A DNA stretch of 64,000 nucleotides from Owenia fusiformis (GCA_903813345.2 CAIIXF020000004.1:27779986-27843985), one strand, 5' to 3'. Counted from the first letter of the stretch, positions 1 through 12,299 are shown. Notes: generated from the letters alone by a model not told the origin. Program-made: numbers and translations.

Positions 1-372
1 AAGTTGCCTCTTTTGACCACTGTACATTTTCTAGGCAAGGTGATAATTTTTCACAATAGGAATGTGTTCCGTCTTAAATAAGTGCTGTTGTAAAACCAAA
101 AGATTTTACTAAAGTCTGTCATGTGGACTTAAGAATTTTTAAGATTAATATCTCCCTTAGTTCCCTTCCCTGCCTATCTATCTCAGCCCTCTCTTTTCTG
201 TTCAATTCCTCCCTCATAGCCCTTTCCCTTCTTATAAAATCTTGCCTCAACTCTGCTCACCAATCTTAGCCTTAACCCACCAGTATCCGGTCTTTCAAAA
301 AAGTTAAGTGCATTAAGAAAATACAAATGTATGATGTTGAAGTGTAAAATCATGTTACTCATTGTTACTGAG

Positions 373-927
373 CTATGAAGGTTTAAGATGATCAGCATAT
401 ATGTTTATACTATGTACCTTATCATGGAGAACACAAAGAAGCCTCATATCTTCCAGGGCATTGACAGCTTTAAATACAATAGCTGGAGCTTTTAAAGCCA
501 CCAGGTCTGCTTGCTTGTATGAAGGCAAATCTGGCCAGGCAGCTTTGGAAGTTGGGAGTGTGTCCCCAAACCCCTCTATGATCCCTCTGAACTTTTTGTT
601 CAGACCTGATTTTTGTCCCTTACAAGACATGGATTGTCGAATGAATTGCCTGGAATAAAGGTTATTTCCACTTTTTGTATTATTGCTACAGTGCTATACA
701 ATACTTAAGTAAGAGATTTATAGCTGGTTATATTTTCTTTGTAATCCTTCCCCCTTAGGTATCTAAAAAAAGCTTGAAAACATACCACTTTTAGGATTCC
801 AGGATAAATGGACTTACATGCATTTTTTATGTTCATATATGCCCTTCTCTTGACATTGTTGAATGTGACATCTTCCAGGGCCCTTTTCTTTCTGGTTTTA
901 CATTTGTCTTGTAAAGCTTTTTTTGGC
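373..927 (-). CDS. Candidate 3' exons of an unrecognised minus-strand gene
   Basis: Two candidate exons. The first (927 down to 818) follows a TTTATAG acceptor, ends at a GTAAGT donor and reads as a basic peptide with PKKALQDKCKTRKKRALEDV then NNVKRRAYMNIKN. The second starts after TTCCAG at about 648. In phase with the first exon it runs only about 16 codons to a stop near 605. In another frame it stays open to 373 (about 90 codons, including GFGDTLPTSK and KAPAIVFKAVNALEDMR). I cannot decide which frame is used, and the phase-correct reading favours the short tail. The lysine/arginine-rich exon suggests a nuclear protein, but I recognise no family. The 927-818 exon is the firmer of the two. 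Confidence 0.35.
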
Positions 928-1885
928 CTATAAACAAGTGAAAAAATTAATTAAAACATATCATTTGATGGATATGTACATACTAAGAGTGTATTATGAA
1001 TAGCCTTGTCCATCAAATAATAAAAATAACAAGATCCATTTAAAATCCCTATGTTTTTTGATTTATTCAGTTGTCTACATAAGCGTAAAATGCAATGTAG
1101 TCATAGATCCTACATTATTCAAACTATTTTTATCCTACTTACACTACTTGTCTTTGCGCACATTTATTTATAAGTTTATAACAGTTTTCACATAAACTTG
1201 TCAGAAGGAGTTTCTCAGTCTTTGGACCAAGGTATTGGTCTAATTCGCCTGAATCACCCAAAATATGTCATCATATTATATCCGATCATTTACTTAAAGA
1301 AAAGGCTCATTCTTAATCAATAAATAAAATTAACCCTAAATCCCATATATTCATTTTACGATAAACTATAAACGTCAGTATTAACTGGTATAAATATTAC
1401 CTAATATACTTTTTCCTGTATTAATTGGCACCAATATAACAGTTGTTTCAACATTTTGGACCAGAGTCCATGATGATTTTAAGAACGATCCTTTAACCAC
1501 AGCACCTAGATGAAACAAAAAATTCAAAGTTGATTTCCTTGGTTCAACTCTCTACAACTTCCTGGAACACATCTTAATATTATCAAAGATCTGTTACTAC
1601 TTAAAGAAAACATGACTAATAATTGTTTGACAGCCCACCAAAGACGTAATCAGCCTTGTGTCTTTTAATTTTAAATCATACATACGTTGTACAAAATACC
1701 CTGCTTGTGCATTTCTTGAGGCACTAAACAAAATCCTTCTTACTTGTCTTTAGAACTTCCCCCATTGGCTCTTGCCTACTGTGCCTAAATGAATGCCTGA
1801 TTATTTCAATGGTCCATGCTCTTCAACATATGACATATTTGGAAATTAACAAGGGACACTCCTATACTGCTTGTGACACATCTTT

Positions 1886-2371
1886 CTATGAGGCATGCAT
1901 TGATTTTGGTTGAGCAACTTTGCATGGCACCACATTCGATCTTTCCATCCATGTTTTTATTATTGGTTTTGATAGTCTTTTTGTGCGGTTCAGATTTATT
2001 TTTTTGTGATGTCTAAATGTTCTATTGTGATTTGTCCATTGTTGGTGTAATGCTGATGTGGTGTACATTTCAAAATGTTTCTGGTTATTAGTAATAGGAT
2101 GACATTCTGGAGATGTAGGAGGTAGATCTGAGCAGTGTTTTGGGTTCTTGAAAGTGTTGATGATCTGGGCATGTTGAGATGACCGGTGTTGGAGATGTAA
2201 GTGAAAATGTAGATTTAGTAGGTGGTATCCTTGTTTGGGTCTTAGATGACATCTGAGCCTTTGATTTGACTTGCTGTTTCATAGTTGGCTGAATCAGACT
2301 TAATAATAAGCCAAGCTTCTTGAGCATGGAGTTGAGATGACATTACTTCCGGTAAAGTTGCAGTGGGTGGC
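1886..2371 (-). CDS. Possible Ser/Thr/Pro-rich coding exon, frame unresolved
   Basis: A TTTTAG acceptor lies at about 2372 on the minus strand. Downstream, different frames stay open in turn: one starts DLSILPPTATLPEVMSS, a second is Ser/Thr/Pro-rich to about 2088, and a third is open down to 1886. None matches the phase 0 left by the exon ending at 2871, so either a small exon is missing, the annotation is wrong, or the region is decayed. No domain recognised. Confidence 0.2.
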
Positions 2372-2870
2372 AATATAGAAAGGTCATCTAAAAGCAAAAA
2401 ATAAAATATATCTGGAATCTGGAAAACAAAATGTTAACATGTGAGACTTTTAGTCCAAATATTTTCATTCAATCAGAAAACTATAGGATGTAGTATAGTA
2501 AGGCTCGTTGAACTAATTGATGGGTACATTATTCTAAATGAGTTTTCTTAAAGAATTCAGAATTCAAAGATCGATTGCATGTAGGTATTACATTAAATGT
2601 CTATTCAGCAATCAAATTGCAAGCAAAAATATTTTTGGGAAAAAATTAACTTTAATACATATGCAGCGGTACTTTTTGTGTTATAAAATATACCAGTATT
2701 TTAATTATGATAAAAATACATTATTTAAACAAATGCATTAATTTTTTAGTAAGTTCCTCTATTAAGCAATCAATCTTGAAATTGATGCCTTAGAAACAGG
2801 AATCTGCTCACAACAAAAATTCAAAGATGTCTATTGGATTCAAAATGGCTGCCTTATTTTGTATACATAC

Positions 2871-2936
2871 CTGTATCTCATCAGTGATATCACCATGTGG
2901 TTCTCTCTTGCGTTTAAGAGGTGTACTTATATCCAT
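2871..2936 (-). CDS. Candidate first coding exon (22 codons), unrecognised gene
   Basis: An ATG at 2936 opens a 22-codon reading, starting MDISTPLKRKREPHGD, that ends in CAG followed by a good GTATGT donor in phase 0. The KRKRE cluster resembles a basic nuclear-localisation signal. It lies upstream, in transcription order, of the candidate exons between 2371 and 373 and may start the same gene. No homologous family is recognised. Confidence 0.35.
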
Positions 2937-4088
2937 TATGAAAAGTAAGTAAAGCAGGCATGGTATATAATGCATTTCATTGAAGAATTTTTGCTGAATT
3001 CCTCATTGTAGCTCCTGATGTTGAATCAACCTCAATTGAGTTGTTCTGGTTATCTACTTCTACACTCTGATTACCATATCTTTAGTGAGTGCAAATAGGT
3101 GTCACAACAATTTCTCAGCTGGACAGCCTTAAGCACCACTGGTGTATTAAAATACAGTACAATGCAAATATCAGTTTGACATTGCAAATAGAGACAACAA
3201 ACATTTTAAACAAAAGTTTTAACCAATATTCATCTTCAGAATAAATATTTGTTTTAATTTATACTTACTTTCACCATCAAACATTTTCATACATTAATAA
3301 TAAACTAAAAATCATTAGACAAGACATGATTTTGTCATGATATGTGTTATTTCAGGAGAGGCATGTCATGAGTGTTTAGTGTCACAGACAAAGAGTCCTG
3401 GACACCGATTCGCGCCGACTTACGTAGACAGACAGCAATAGTCTCAAAACCATGGAATTTACAATTATAATAAGATTATAGGTAGTACTGATATTGATTA
3501 TAAAACTTATTGAAAGTTTAATTTTGTATTTATGTGAACAATAGGGCAAAAGGATAGGATAACAGCACAAAACTCTTGCATCAAATTATGACACAATCCA
3601 ATATGTGTTTTCAAAGCAAATATTTTTTTCAAGATTCAATAAAGTTTTTCAGAAATGGTCATCATCTGACCATAGACCACCAAAATGAGTTAGGTCATTA
3701 GTATGTTGTTTCATCTTTTTTTGATTGATGGTTTTTATTTTGTTCTGTGATTTTTGTTTACTCTCTCGAAATCTTTTTAAATCAGGGGCATTTAGTTAAA
3801 AGCCATTCACTTGGTTTATTCTGTATCCACATTACCATGGCTGCCATTCCACTATTAGACACAATAGGCTTAGTTGTTCTTTGAGTCAGTAATTAATTTG
3901 GTAAGATATGCGTTTTGCTTTTTAAATTGGTTGATGTTTAAGTCATTGCTGTCCTTTTTCATTTTTTTGTACAATTTATCTTTTTTATTGAGAGCTGACT
4001 TGATATCCTTGTTGAACTAGGGCATATATTGTTCATAATCATGAAACTCTGTCTATCCTAGTTTTTAATGTGTTAATAACATACTTAC

Positions 4089-4202
4089 CAGTGCAAGAAT
4101 CAAATCTTTTCTTCTTCGTAGTGATCCCCCAACAGTGGAGAGTATATCTCCATGGAGGAGAGTGTTGGGAGAAACATGAGCATTGTCTGCCTTCGAAAGT
4201 AA
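4089..4202 (-). CDS. Candidate internal exon, 38 codons, phase 0-0
   Basis: A well-formed exon: acceptor TTTGTTGCAG, 114 bp open in phase 0, donor GTAAGTATG. The peptide includes SKADNAHVSPNTLLHGDIL and GGSLRRRKDLILAL. The strong splice signals at both ends and a length divisible by three support coding. It may belong to the unrecognised minus-strand gene at 0.4-2.9 kb or be an isolated exon. The opposite-strand ORF here is a shadow. Confidence 0.4.
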
Positions 4203-4590
4203 CTGCAACAAAAGATGAAAGTCAGTTAAATGTTTCAGGGGATGCAATCATATTTTGAAATTCATTTTACACTTAATAATCTGCAAAAGGCTAATAAGCC
4301 CATATAGAGCAGATATATAATTTAACAGTGATAGAATTTGAATATAATATAATTTAAAACCTTAACATTTAAAAATAGATCTATGGTTAACAACTCATTT
4401 TAAAAATGAAAGGAACCTTCCTGGTTGGCCATTGTACCCCCCTAGGAAGTCCCTTTATGTTGAAATACCCTGGGGCGACTGCTAGGTTTAACGCATTGAC
4501 ATCACCCCTCTTTACCAGTAGTGCAGGTTTTTGCTGTGCACTGGGGACCTTTTACGTTAAAACATAGATCTATATAAAAAACACACCTAT

Positions 4591-5177
4591 TTAATTGCAG
4601 TTATTGACATAGGCATAGTATGATGATTTAAAACTACTTAGACTGTCACAGTCTAAGATGTCACCAGGTAGAGTGTTCCATTTAGCTATTGTCCTAGGGA
4701 AATAGCTAAATTTGTATGCATCCATTATAGTTGATGGTTGTATGAACTTAGAAGGATGATACAACCTAGTGTTGGTATTGATCTGTTGGCGGAAGTATTG
4801 AGGCACGTCGATGGCTGCTAGGTTCTGCTTTCCTTTGTAGAAAAGGAAAATTCTAGCAGCCTCTCGACACTCCTTCAGTGGCTCCCACTGTAGGTCTTGA
4901 AGAGCTTTGGTGACACAGCCTGGTTCCCTCAGTGACATTTGGTTACAAACCTGGCTGCTCTTCTCTGTACCTGTTCGAACATATCAATATCTTTTTGTCG
5001 GTATGGATCCCATGCCGAGCTGGCATACTCTAAATTAGGCCGGACTAATGACTTATACGCCTGAGCCTTCACTTTGTCAGGGCATTGATGGAGGTTGCGC
5101 CTGAGGAATCCAAGCACCTTATTGGCTTTGGATGCTGAAGACTTTAAGCCATGAACATGGCACAACCAAATATTCAT
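4591..5177 (-). mobile_element. LINE fragment: 3' end of a CR1/jockey-like reverse transcriptase ORF
   Basis: Two overlapping minus-strand readings give the C-terminal part of a non-LTR retrotransposon polymerase. Typical landmarks are KVLGFLRRNL, SLVRPNLEYASSAWDP and QRRAARFV, then WEPLKECR, TRLYHPSKFIQP and FPRTIAKWNTLP. The reading changes frame at about 4935, so the copy has at least one indel. It lacks the endonuclease and RT palm, as expected of a 5'-truncated insertion. About 150 bp of AT-poor sequence on its 3' side (4405-4560) may be its 3' UTR. The family is clear; the clade (CR1, L2 or jockey) is my guess. Confidence 0.8.
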
Positions 5178-5760
5178 ATTGAAACAAAAACTTACTGTGT
5201 AATCTACATGAACAATCTATCTTTAAGCGGCCACAAAATCCTTGGAAACAAAACTCATTTGAAATCTTATCGGTGTAATATTCCAGAACACTAATGTACC
5301 AAATCTTATGGATGGGGATGTCTATTGTGACATTGGAGCAGATGCACGATTGACTTATAAATTTCACCCTGCACAATTCAGTAGCTTTTAAGTTAAAATA
5401 AATTATTATAACTTCATTCTCAAACATTGAAACATGGCACAACCAAATAATCATACAGAAACAAAAACTTACTCAGTATGGTCAACATTACAGTACACTA
5501 AAAACAGTTGGTCTAAATAATCTGCATCAACAATCTATCTTGACTGGCCACTTAATCCAAATCCTTAATAGAAATTCAAGTTTGATCATGTACCCTTGGA
5601 CAGTGGGGGAAACCTTCAGGATACAATGGATCTGGATTCTAGATTGGATGAGAGAATTGCACATTTGATTTGGGTTTTGGGAGTATAACAGCCACCGGAT
5701 AATGTGATTGAAATAAATTCCCCAAGCTGACACATCTACTTCAACTTAAATATGTCACAA
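5153..5760. repeat. Local direct duplication, about 280-bp units
   Basis: The segment beginning acatggcacaaccaaat at about 5155 recurs, diverged, at about 5432. Each copy is followed by an acttac block and then an acaatctatctt block (5212 and 5530). On the minus strand both copies contain a short open stretch ending KIDC. This looks like a tandem duplication of non-coding or ex-coding sequence; no function is assigned. Confidence 0.4.
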
Positions 5761-6149
5761 CAAAAATCAACTCTGCACCTAGTGTACAGTAAAGGCAAAG
5801 TATTGGTCAAAAAAGGAGTCTCCAAATTTACCACCTTGCTTAAGAAAAGAATACTCATGACAACACCAAATTTCTTGTCTTCTTTTCTTGTTTCCTTTTG
5901 ATATAAGTGAGTTCCTATCAGTAAGATTGTTGGAACAGTCCTGGCACCTACGCGCATGTTTAGAATAATTTGTTTTAGAATACAATCCTTGACATTTGCT
6001 CCACTGTACTTTAGATGCACTTGATTTACTCTCACTACAAGGTTCTTATCTTTAACCCTGATCAGTCTCTTGTTCAGTGTAACAATTCCTTGTTTTTTGA
6101 AATTTACAAAAATTAAGTTCACTAGCGTTCAGTTTTTTTTAAGGTTTCT

Positions 6150-8365
6150 TTGACCTCCAAGATTTTGCTATGTTTGATAGGAATATGTCTTGAAGAAATT
6201 TTCTTGAAAGGCATTTTGTAGATGTCATGGTTGTAACAATATATTTGGTCATGTCAATTTCAGGTTTTGACATCATGGTTGGTTTATCTGTCATTATTTT
6301 ATTGTCACTTTCGGTTGTGTTAATTGATAACTCACGGTAGTCAGATGTCACAATGCCCAGGACAGGTTTGACATCAATGGTTTTTGTGTTCAGTCGAGCA
6401 ACCTAAAATGGAATGTATTTCTTACTTAATAAAGGATTTAATAAATCACAACTGAAAAATATGAGCTAGCCTAATATTGGATTCTCATGTTAACCATTAT
6501 TTAAAACAAATGACAAATGAGAGCTACAAATAACTGTTCATGTCATTCAAACTGCCCCCCCCCCCTTTGTGATCAGTGATGTGATACTTATTAGTATTTC
6601 TGGTTGATTGATATCTTGGAACTCGCAATGCAGTAGCAACCCCACAATTCTCATTATCTAACACTAATTCAATAAGAAAACTTACTTCTATGGTCAAAAT
6701 AACGGGCACAAGTAACTTTATTGCCTGGTCATCCATGATGACGTGTATGTAATTTGTACTCAGGGACTTAATGAGTTCCTCATACCGTTCTGTTGATATC
6801 TGTGGAAAATAAAATAGACTATGTACATCTATTTAGTATGAAATTTAGTATTAACATTTCTAAGAAACATTCAATAAATTTTTTCAAGCGAATGGTTCAA
6901 TATTGTGACTTCTTTTAAGGGATATGTATCTAGACAATATTGGAAACTATGGGCTTTCAGACGACCATGATTAGGAAATGGTGATAGGAAATCCATGTGT
7001 CATTTATTTTTACCTTCACGTGTTATTTTTAAATTAAGTATGAAGGCATGTGTGTATTTCCTTCCTTTTTTCTGGAAAGTATCATTACATTGTCTACTTT
7101 TAGTAAACCTGGAAACAGGTCAACAGTTGTACCTGTCTTGAAGCTTAAAAGAAAAATAGAAAGCGTGAAATAAAAGAATTTCCTGGAGTTCCCATTTACC
7201 ACGAGTTGTACTCACTCTTGACTTTTGAAATTCGTGTTTCACTTTCAAATGGCATTTCATGCAATGGAAACCCTCTCTGTTTGGAGTCTCTCTGACTTTG
7301 TTTCTTGCCACCTTGTTCAACGAACAATTGCATCTGGCGCACTGCATAGTTTCTGTCAGTGTATATTCACCAAACCCAACGGTACAAATGATCCTCGCAA
7401 AAGCGTTGAATACCCCTACCTGTACCTAAGCTTTCACATTCATTATTCACTCTGGGGATTACTCTAAGTTTATTATGTAATGAATTATATAAAGACACGT
7501 ATTCACTAATGCGTGTTGCAGTTCAAAGCTAGTTCAAAAAGTCAACCTTTGGGATAGTTGTTCTCATCTTTATTCAAATGATATCGATGGTATCCTGCTG
7601 GATCCTAAATGAAAGAAAAGTTCATGTTATGCAATTGCATACATTTATCCTTGCTGTACAGTATTTGTAATTCTGATTTTAAATACCATTTTTGTGAGTC
7701 TTAATTATTAATGCGAACTATTTATCTCATACCATATGATATACGATCTTCACACAAATCATGGTATATAAGTTTTATATCGCATGATGCTCATATTTCC
7801 CGGTGAATACATCTGTGAAACTAGTATGCAATATTGCATTTGAAAAACACAGTCCAGTATAATGGTGTGAATGACATATTTACCTTGGAAATTCCTTCAC
7901 AAATCTTTTTATATATGGGGATTTAATATTAATTTTATTTCCTCGGAAAATAGCTTACCGTTGATCCTTGGAATATATCCAATACAATAACTTCTCTCAG
8001 TAAAGAATTAGCTCTCAATCTGATTTGACAGAGATGACCAGGTGAATATGATATTTGTAATGGATATTAGCAATCGTTATTATGAACTTGTATTGTAATT
8101 AGGGTAACTATACAAATCAATAATCAAAGTACATGAGAGTGCCCCCTCCGGAACATATACAACACAGGTACACTTACCGAGACAGATAACTAATGTTAAT
8201 GTCTGCTGTACATTTCCATTCAATGTTGTCAACAGATCAATGACTGGCAATGAATCTCTTGTCAATTACTAACCTTGATTCAATAATATTATTACCAAAA
8301 GGGCATAAACATTTGTGAATGTGATGTATAATATAAAATCGATGATTATTTTATGATAACTTACC
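6150..8365 (-). CDS. Small OB-fold zinc-ribbon protein, RPA70-C-like (spliced gene)
   Basis: Spliced minus-strand gene. The initiator ATG sits at the very end of exon 1 (8367-8365) directly before GTAAGT. Exon 2 (7604-about 7547) reads DPAGYHRYHLNKDENNYPK, then exon 3 (about 7419-7216), exon 4 (6799-6686) and a last exon (about 6401-6150) ending in TAA. Exon 3 carries a zinc ribbon with two CxxC pairs (CARC ... CMKC). The last exon contains TIDVKPV then SDYRELS, close to the VMDVKPVDYREY end of human RPA70 OB-fold C as I remember it. A short extra exon (7071-7014, KYTHAFILNLKITRE) could supply the missing OB strands, but its phase does not join cleanly. Total about 210 residues, far shorter than RPA70. 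Likely role: ssDNA binding in repair or meiosis. The OB-fold call is fair; the exact orthologue is unknown. The exon 2 donor (GTTGAC) is weak. Confidence 0.5.
7216..7419 (-). CDS. Zinc-ribbon exon of the OB-fold gene
   Basis: Acceptor GTACAG and donor GTGAGT flank 68 codons. The start reads VGVFNAFARIICTVGFGEY, followed by CARC, about 20 residues, then CMKC. Two CxxC pairs inside an OB fold are the hallmark of the RPA70 C-terminal zinc ribbon. A second possible acceptor four bases further in would match a phase-1 upstream exon, so the 5' edge is uncertain by a few bases. Confidence 0.55.
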
Positions 8366-8429
8366 ATTTTGAAGCAGATAAATTGACTGAAAGTACCCAG
8401 AGATTTACATGTAACTCAACCGGATTTGT

Positions 8430-8470
8430 GCTTTCGCCGGAAAAGTTTCCATCATTGACGTCATAGATTT
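8430..8470 (-). promoter_or_regulatory. Possible promoter element (CRE-like) upstream of the OB-fold gene
   Basis: A TGACGTCAT palindrome lies at about 8456-8464, about 90 bp upstream of the ATG-bearing first exon. This fits a proximal promoter, but the start site is not defined by the sequence. Confidence 0.3.
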
Positions 8471-8519
8471 TTAAGGGGCTCATTATAATATTCATGAGCT
8501 GACTTTGTGGAAAGGTGAA

Positions 8520-8800
8520 TATTGAAAAGTAGTGGAGCGATTTTGTTCATATTTAATATGTGACTACTTATTAGCATGGCACACTGTTTTATGATATTTT
8601 GGCAAGAAGGCGGCCATTTTGAAAATGGCCACCATGCTTTTACACGCTATTTTACAATTTTTGCTGTACTTGAAAAGTAGTGGAGCGATTTTGTTCATAT
8701 TTGATATGTGACTACTTATTAGCATGGCACATTGTTCTATTATGACATTTTGGCTATTAAGGCAGCCATTTTCAAAATGGCCACCATTTAACGTGAGTTA
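8520..8800 (+). repeat. Dispersed repeat with gagcgattttgttcatattt core, two tandem copies
   Basis: Two copies, about 143 bp apart, of gaaaagtagtggagcgattt followed by a gcatggcacac block and a ggcggccattttgaaaatgg block. The same unit recurs at 20.16-20.52 kb, and in reverse at 43.6-43.9 kb, 62.87-63.06 kb and about 63.8 kb. It is the subterminal part of a non-autonomous element family. Confidence 0.7.
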
Positions 8801-11280
8801 TTTTAGGTTATATATATTTTGCAAGTGGATTCAAGAGACCAAGTGGGCGAGTCAAATATTTTGCAGGGGTGGCATGATACACACATTTCAATTTAAACCA
8901 TTAAGTCATTATCTCTTCAAAATACATGTTTTATAATATTTTTAAAAGTTAGCAAATTCTTTATACAATTACATTACAATGTTTTTATATATCAAAATGT
9001 AAATTTCACCTACAAAATACTAGTTTTTGGTCAATTTGTACATCATCACCCATCAATTTATCATATCCTATTGTTTTACAAAAATGACATCATATACAAA
9101 TATGTTTATGAATCTATGGAAGCTAGACAAAACATCATTAATTGAATATGATAGCTTCTTTGCTCCATTCAAAGTTATACTGTCACTCAATAGACTAGAC
9201 TTCCCCCTTTCTTGGAACCACTTCTTGCCATTGGCTATGTGATTTACCTGTCAAATCTACCATCAGTCCTTACTATAAAACATCCTCATTCTGCCAGTCT
9301 CGGGCACAAAGATTTGGCTTAATTTGGATTAAGTTTTGAAGACTTGTTCCTACTGCTAATAATTCATTTGTTTTTTATCTGACATTCTTAATCTTACTTA
9401 GCAAGTTTGAAACAAACAGCATTAAATTAATGAGAGGTAGCATCACATGTCGATCTCTACAGGAGGTTAATCCAATTTGATGAATGATAATCTTATGAAA
9501 TCCTAATTTGCTAATTATCAAACTAATTAGTGGTAGCATCACATCTTTATCTCCACAGGAGGTTAATCCAATTTGCTATGGCCAAAATGCCCTAATACGT
9601 CACTTCCGCTGAATAGAAAAAAGTAGTATTCAAAAATAAATGTAGTCCCAACACAATTGTGATCATGACGAGTCAGTAAGCTAGTATGTAGGCACAGTTG
9701 TAATCTTTTTGCAATGGCAACATGCCATTTCTTCTGAAAATGCGTTTATTTGGGTTATCTGAAGGAAAATTTCGAGTCAAGTGGCGTATTAATTTTGCCT
9801 TCATTTTTGTGAATTTCAATTTATGTCTGCAGAGAGAGGGGGAAGTGTCACAATTGACCAATTATTTCAAAAAGTAGATGATTGGCCCCTATTGAGTTTA
9901 GTGTCAAGATGTAGCTTAGACATAGCTTTAGAACCTCAGATAGGCCAGTGAGGCCACATAAATCCATAACTCGAGATAAAAAGTCAGGCGTTTGCCCTTT
10001 TGCCCATTGACTAGTATGGTGACGTGAATTAGGGCAGTTTTGCCTATATGGTACACACTGAGTTCCCTAATGGAAACTGTGATAATGTCCTTAGCTGACC
10101 TCTGCTATAGGCAGGCATCAAGTAACGGTAAGGCGGCCAATCGTTAATGCTAAGGTTTGTTTACTGATAAGAAGCAGCATTTTAAAGTACACTGTGGTTT
10201 AGAATCCATTGTAATTAACTGTCATTCTCGTTTTTGTAATATTGACCATGGATGTTTCACAATTTGTAGAATTTATTTAGAAAATTAATTTTGTTTATTC
10301 AATTACCTTTCCAGAAGTACCAAAAACTTCTAAATCGGTGCAATATACCCTACACACTGATTGACTGCAATTTGCAACCCTCTCATAAACATTCACATTT
10401 GAAACTGAATTTGACATCTTCTTACATAATTAAAGAAATAATATTCCTATATCAAAAATGAATGAATTTTAGTGTAAATCAAATTATGAACTGAACAATT
10501 TAAATTTGGATCATTACAATCGATATCCAGGTAAAAAATTGGAAATATCATATTTATAGCTCAGACAGATATAAGCAGATACTCACATTGAAATTTCTTG
10601 GAAAATAGTGCTCTTTTGCCACATATCCTACAGGTGTTAAGTAAACAATCCGCATTGTAACTACTGTTCAAACTTGTCATAATCCAAATTAAAGTTCATC
10701 TTACTCATTTAAAAAAAATGAAAGAAAATATTGCACTAGTGATTGACAAACGTGAAACTTTTCAGAACAACTACATTATATGCTTCTTGTACAGAAAACT
10801 TCTGATTTTTCTTAAATTAACTTTAAAGATGGAAAGTATCAAGATAAGCCAGCATTCCCAAGGTTAGGAAAATCAGACTAATGGCTATTAAGAGTATCAA
10901 ATTGGTGAGAAAGGAGTGTTGGGGTTTAACGTGATGACAGACTAATTAATTTATTTGCTGAAGATGTTAATTAAGTATACCATATAGTTGCAGTTCGAAT
11001 AAAACCATGGAATCTAGAGGAATCTGAACAGGCACATTAGCCACATTGTTTATCATAACAACAAGCAACAGAGCATGCGTAGCATTAACAGCTGCTCTGC
11101 AGCTTAACTTCCTATCAGTTGACCTCAATTCCATTTTGCCTATCTATGAAATCAGTGTGGGTAATCAGTTAAAATCCTAATTTGCCAATTATCACATTAT
11201 TACCTGTTTTCATACCCAGATACTCTCTGCAGGAGGATAATTCTGTTTACATAAATATCAGTATTGAAATTTATAGAAAA
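8800..11280. other. No gene seen; AT-rich intergenic sequence
   Basis: Only short ORFs without domains or convincing splice sites. One small direct duplication occurs: a block containing gtagcatcacat and caggaggttaatccaattt lies at about 9440-9480 and again at about 9530-9570. Part of the block (tctgcaggaggataattc) recurs near 11227. Confidence 0.5.
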
Positions 11281-11284
11281 TTGA

Positions 11285-11451
11285 CTGTTCCACTTAGCAG
11301 GTTAATTTCTCAATATGGGGTGTTCACTGTTCAAGTTTGGAGGTGTTCCACTTACAGAGGTTCAATTAACATTAAGTCAATGGGTTTTTAAAACGGGACT
11401 TTGAAAAAGCGTTCCACTTACGGAGGTGTTCCACTTAGCAGGTTCTACTGT
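11285..11451. mobile_element. End of a DNA transposon (ISL2EU/IS4EU-like terminus)
   Basis: The motif ttccactta recurs four times (about 11289, 11347, 11412 and 11429). The block ends ggttctactgta, whose reverse complement CAGTAGAACC resembles the ends of ISL2EU/IS4EU elements. Only one end is evident, so this is a fragment or a very small derivative. Confidence 0.35.
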
Positions 11452-11506
11452 ATAAGGATTCCTTGCTTTCACCCAGGCGGCCCGGGTTCGATTCCCGGTA
11501 ATGGAA
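11429..11506 (+). tRNA. tRNA-Glu(UUC)-like sequence, probable pseudogene
   Basis: From 11454 to 11506 the sequence follows the 3' two-thirds of a tRNA-Glu(UUC): an anticodon loop CTTTCAC with TTC, then a B box in gggttcgattcccgg and a tggaa acceptor end. A ttcca start at 11429 could pair with that end. The D-arm half matches poorly and overlaps the transposon terminus, and one anticodon-stem pair is mismatched. Most likely a tRNA relic or tRNA-derived repeat, not an active gene. Confidence 0.5.
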
Positions 11507-11641
11507 CGCTCATTTTTAAAAATAAAGATTTTGGCCTTGCAATGAAATATGACAAGTCACTTCCATCTGAATTACTAGACCTATCTTTTTTTTGAAGTTT
11601 CTATTAGGGGCGCATAGAAAAAACGAGTAATTTATTTAGCT

Positions 11642-12291
11642 ATGATGGGTGAGTTAGGTAGATTCCCTCTGTTTATCAATATATTTTACCAACAAGTTGA
11701 ATACTTAGATCATATAGAAAATGAAGGAACGAGTTCATTACTAATTAATGCATATGCAGATAGTATTGAAATATCAAAAGTTCATAATCAACCATCATGG
11801 TACTATGACATTGATAGAATAATGGCATATGTTCAACCACAAGATAAAAATTACATTAATAGCAAACCGCTTAATATTAAGAAAATCCTTGAAAAAAGAT
11901 ATATAAAATATTGGGAAAAAACTGTAAATGATAATAAAGGGAAATTAGAATTTTTGAATAATATCAAACATTCAAACAACGATGGGGAAAAGAACCATAT
12001 TTGAATTTAATAAAGAACGCTGAACATAGGAAATCTATGACGCGATTAAGAATAAGTGCACACAATTTAGAAATAGAGCGAGGAAGATATACAAGAACAA
12101 TAATTCCGAGAGATCAAAGAAAATGCAAATTATGTAAAATCAACACTGGTACGGAAACTCATTTTATTTTTGAGTGTCAAAAATTGGAAAAAATGAGATA
12201 TGAATACATTGATACGTTTAACTCGATTTGCCCAAATCTAACTGTATTGACTACCGAAGAAAAGGCTTATTATATGTTTAATGCTGTTTAA
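11642..12291 (+). mobile_element. LINE fragment: C-terminal domain of a non-LTR polymerase
   Basis: Two overlapping readings (11642-12004 and 12001-12291). The first has MGELGRFPLF and WEKTVND. The second has MTRLRISAHNLEIERGRY, then a CKLC ... H ... C zinc knuckle and HFIFECQKLEKMRYEY. This matches the region downstream of the RT domain in LINEs whose polymerases end in a CCHC motif. The RT palm is absent and the frame changes once near 12000, so this is a 5'-truncated, inactive copy. Its 5' edge lies about 135 bp beyond the tRNA-like sequence. Confidence 0.75.
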
Positions 12292-12299
12292 TGCATAAA

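Noticed and set aside
183-398. 71-codon minus-strand ORF
   Set aside because: No motif and no splice context; overlaps the more plausible exon frame.
5736-6122. 128-codon minus-strand ORF and a nested frame with CQDCSNN and EIWCCHEY
   Set aside because: Cysteine pairs hint at a zinc motif, but the two frames compete, no splice sites fit, and it is not in phase with the neighbouring gene.
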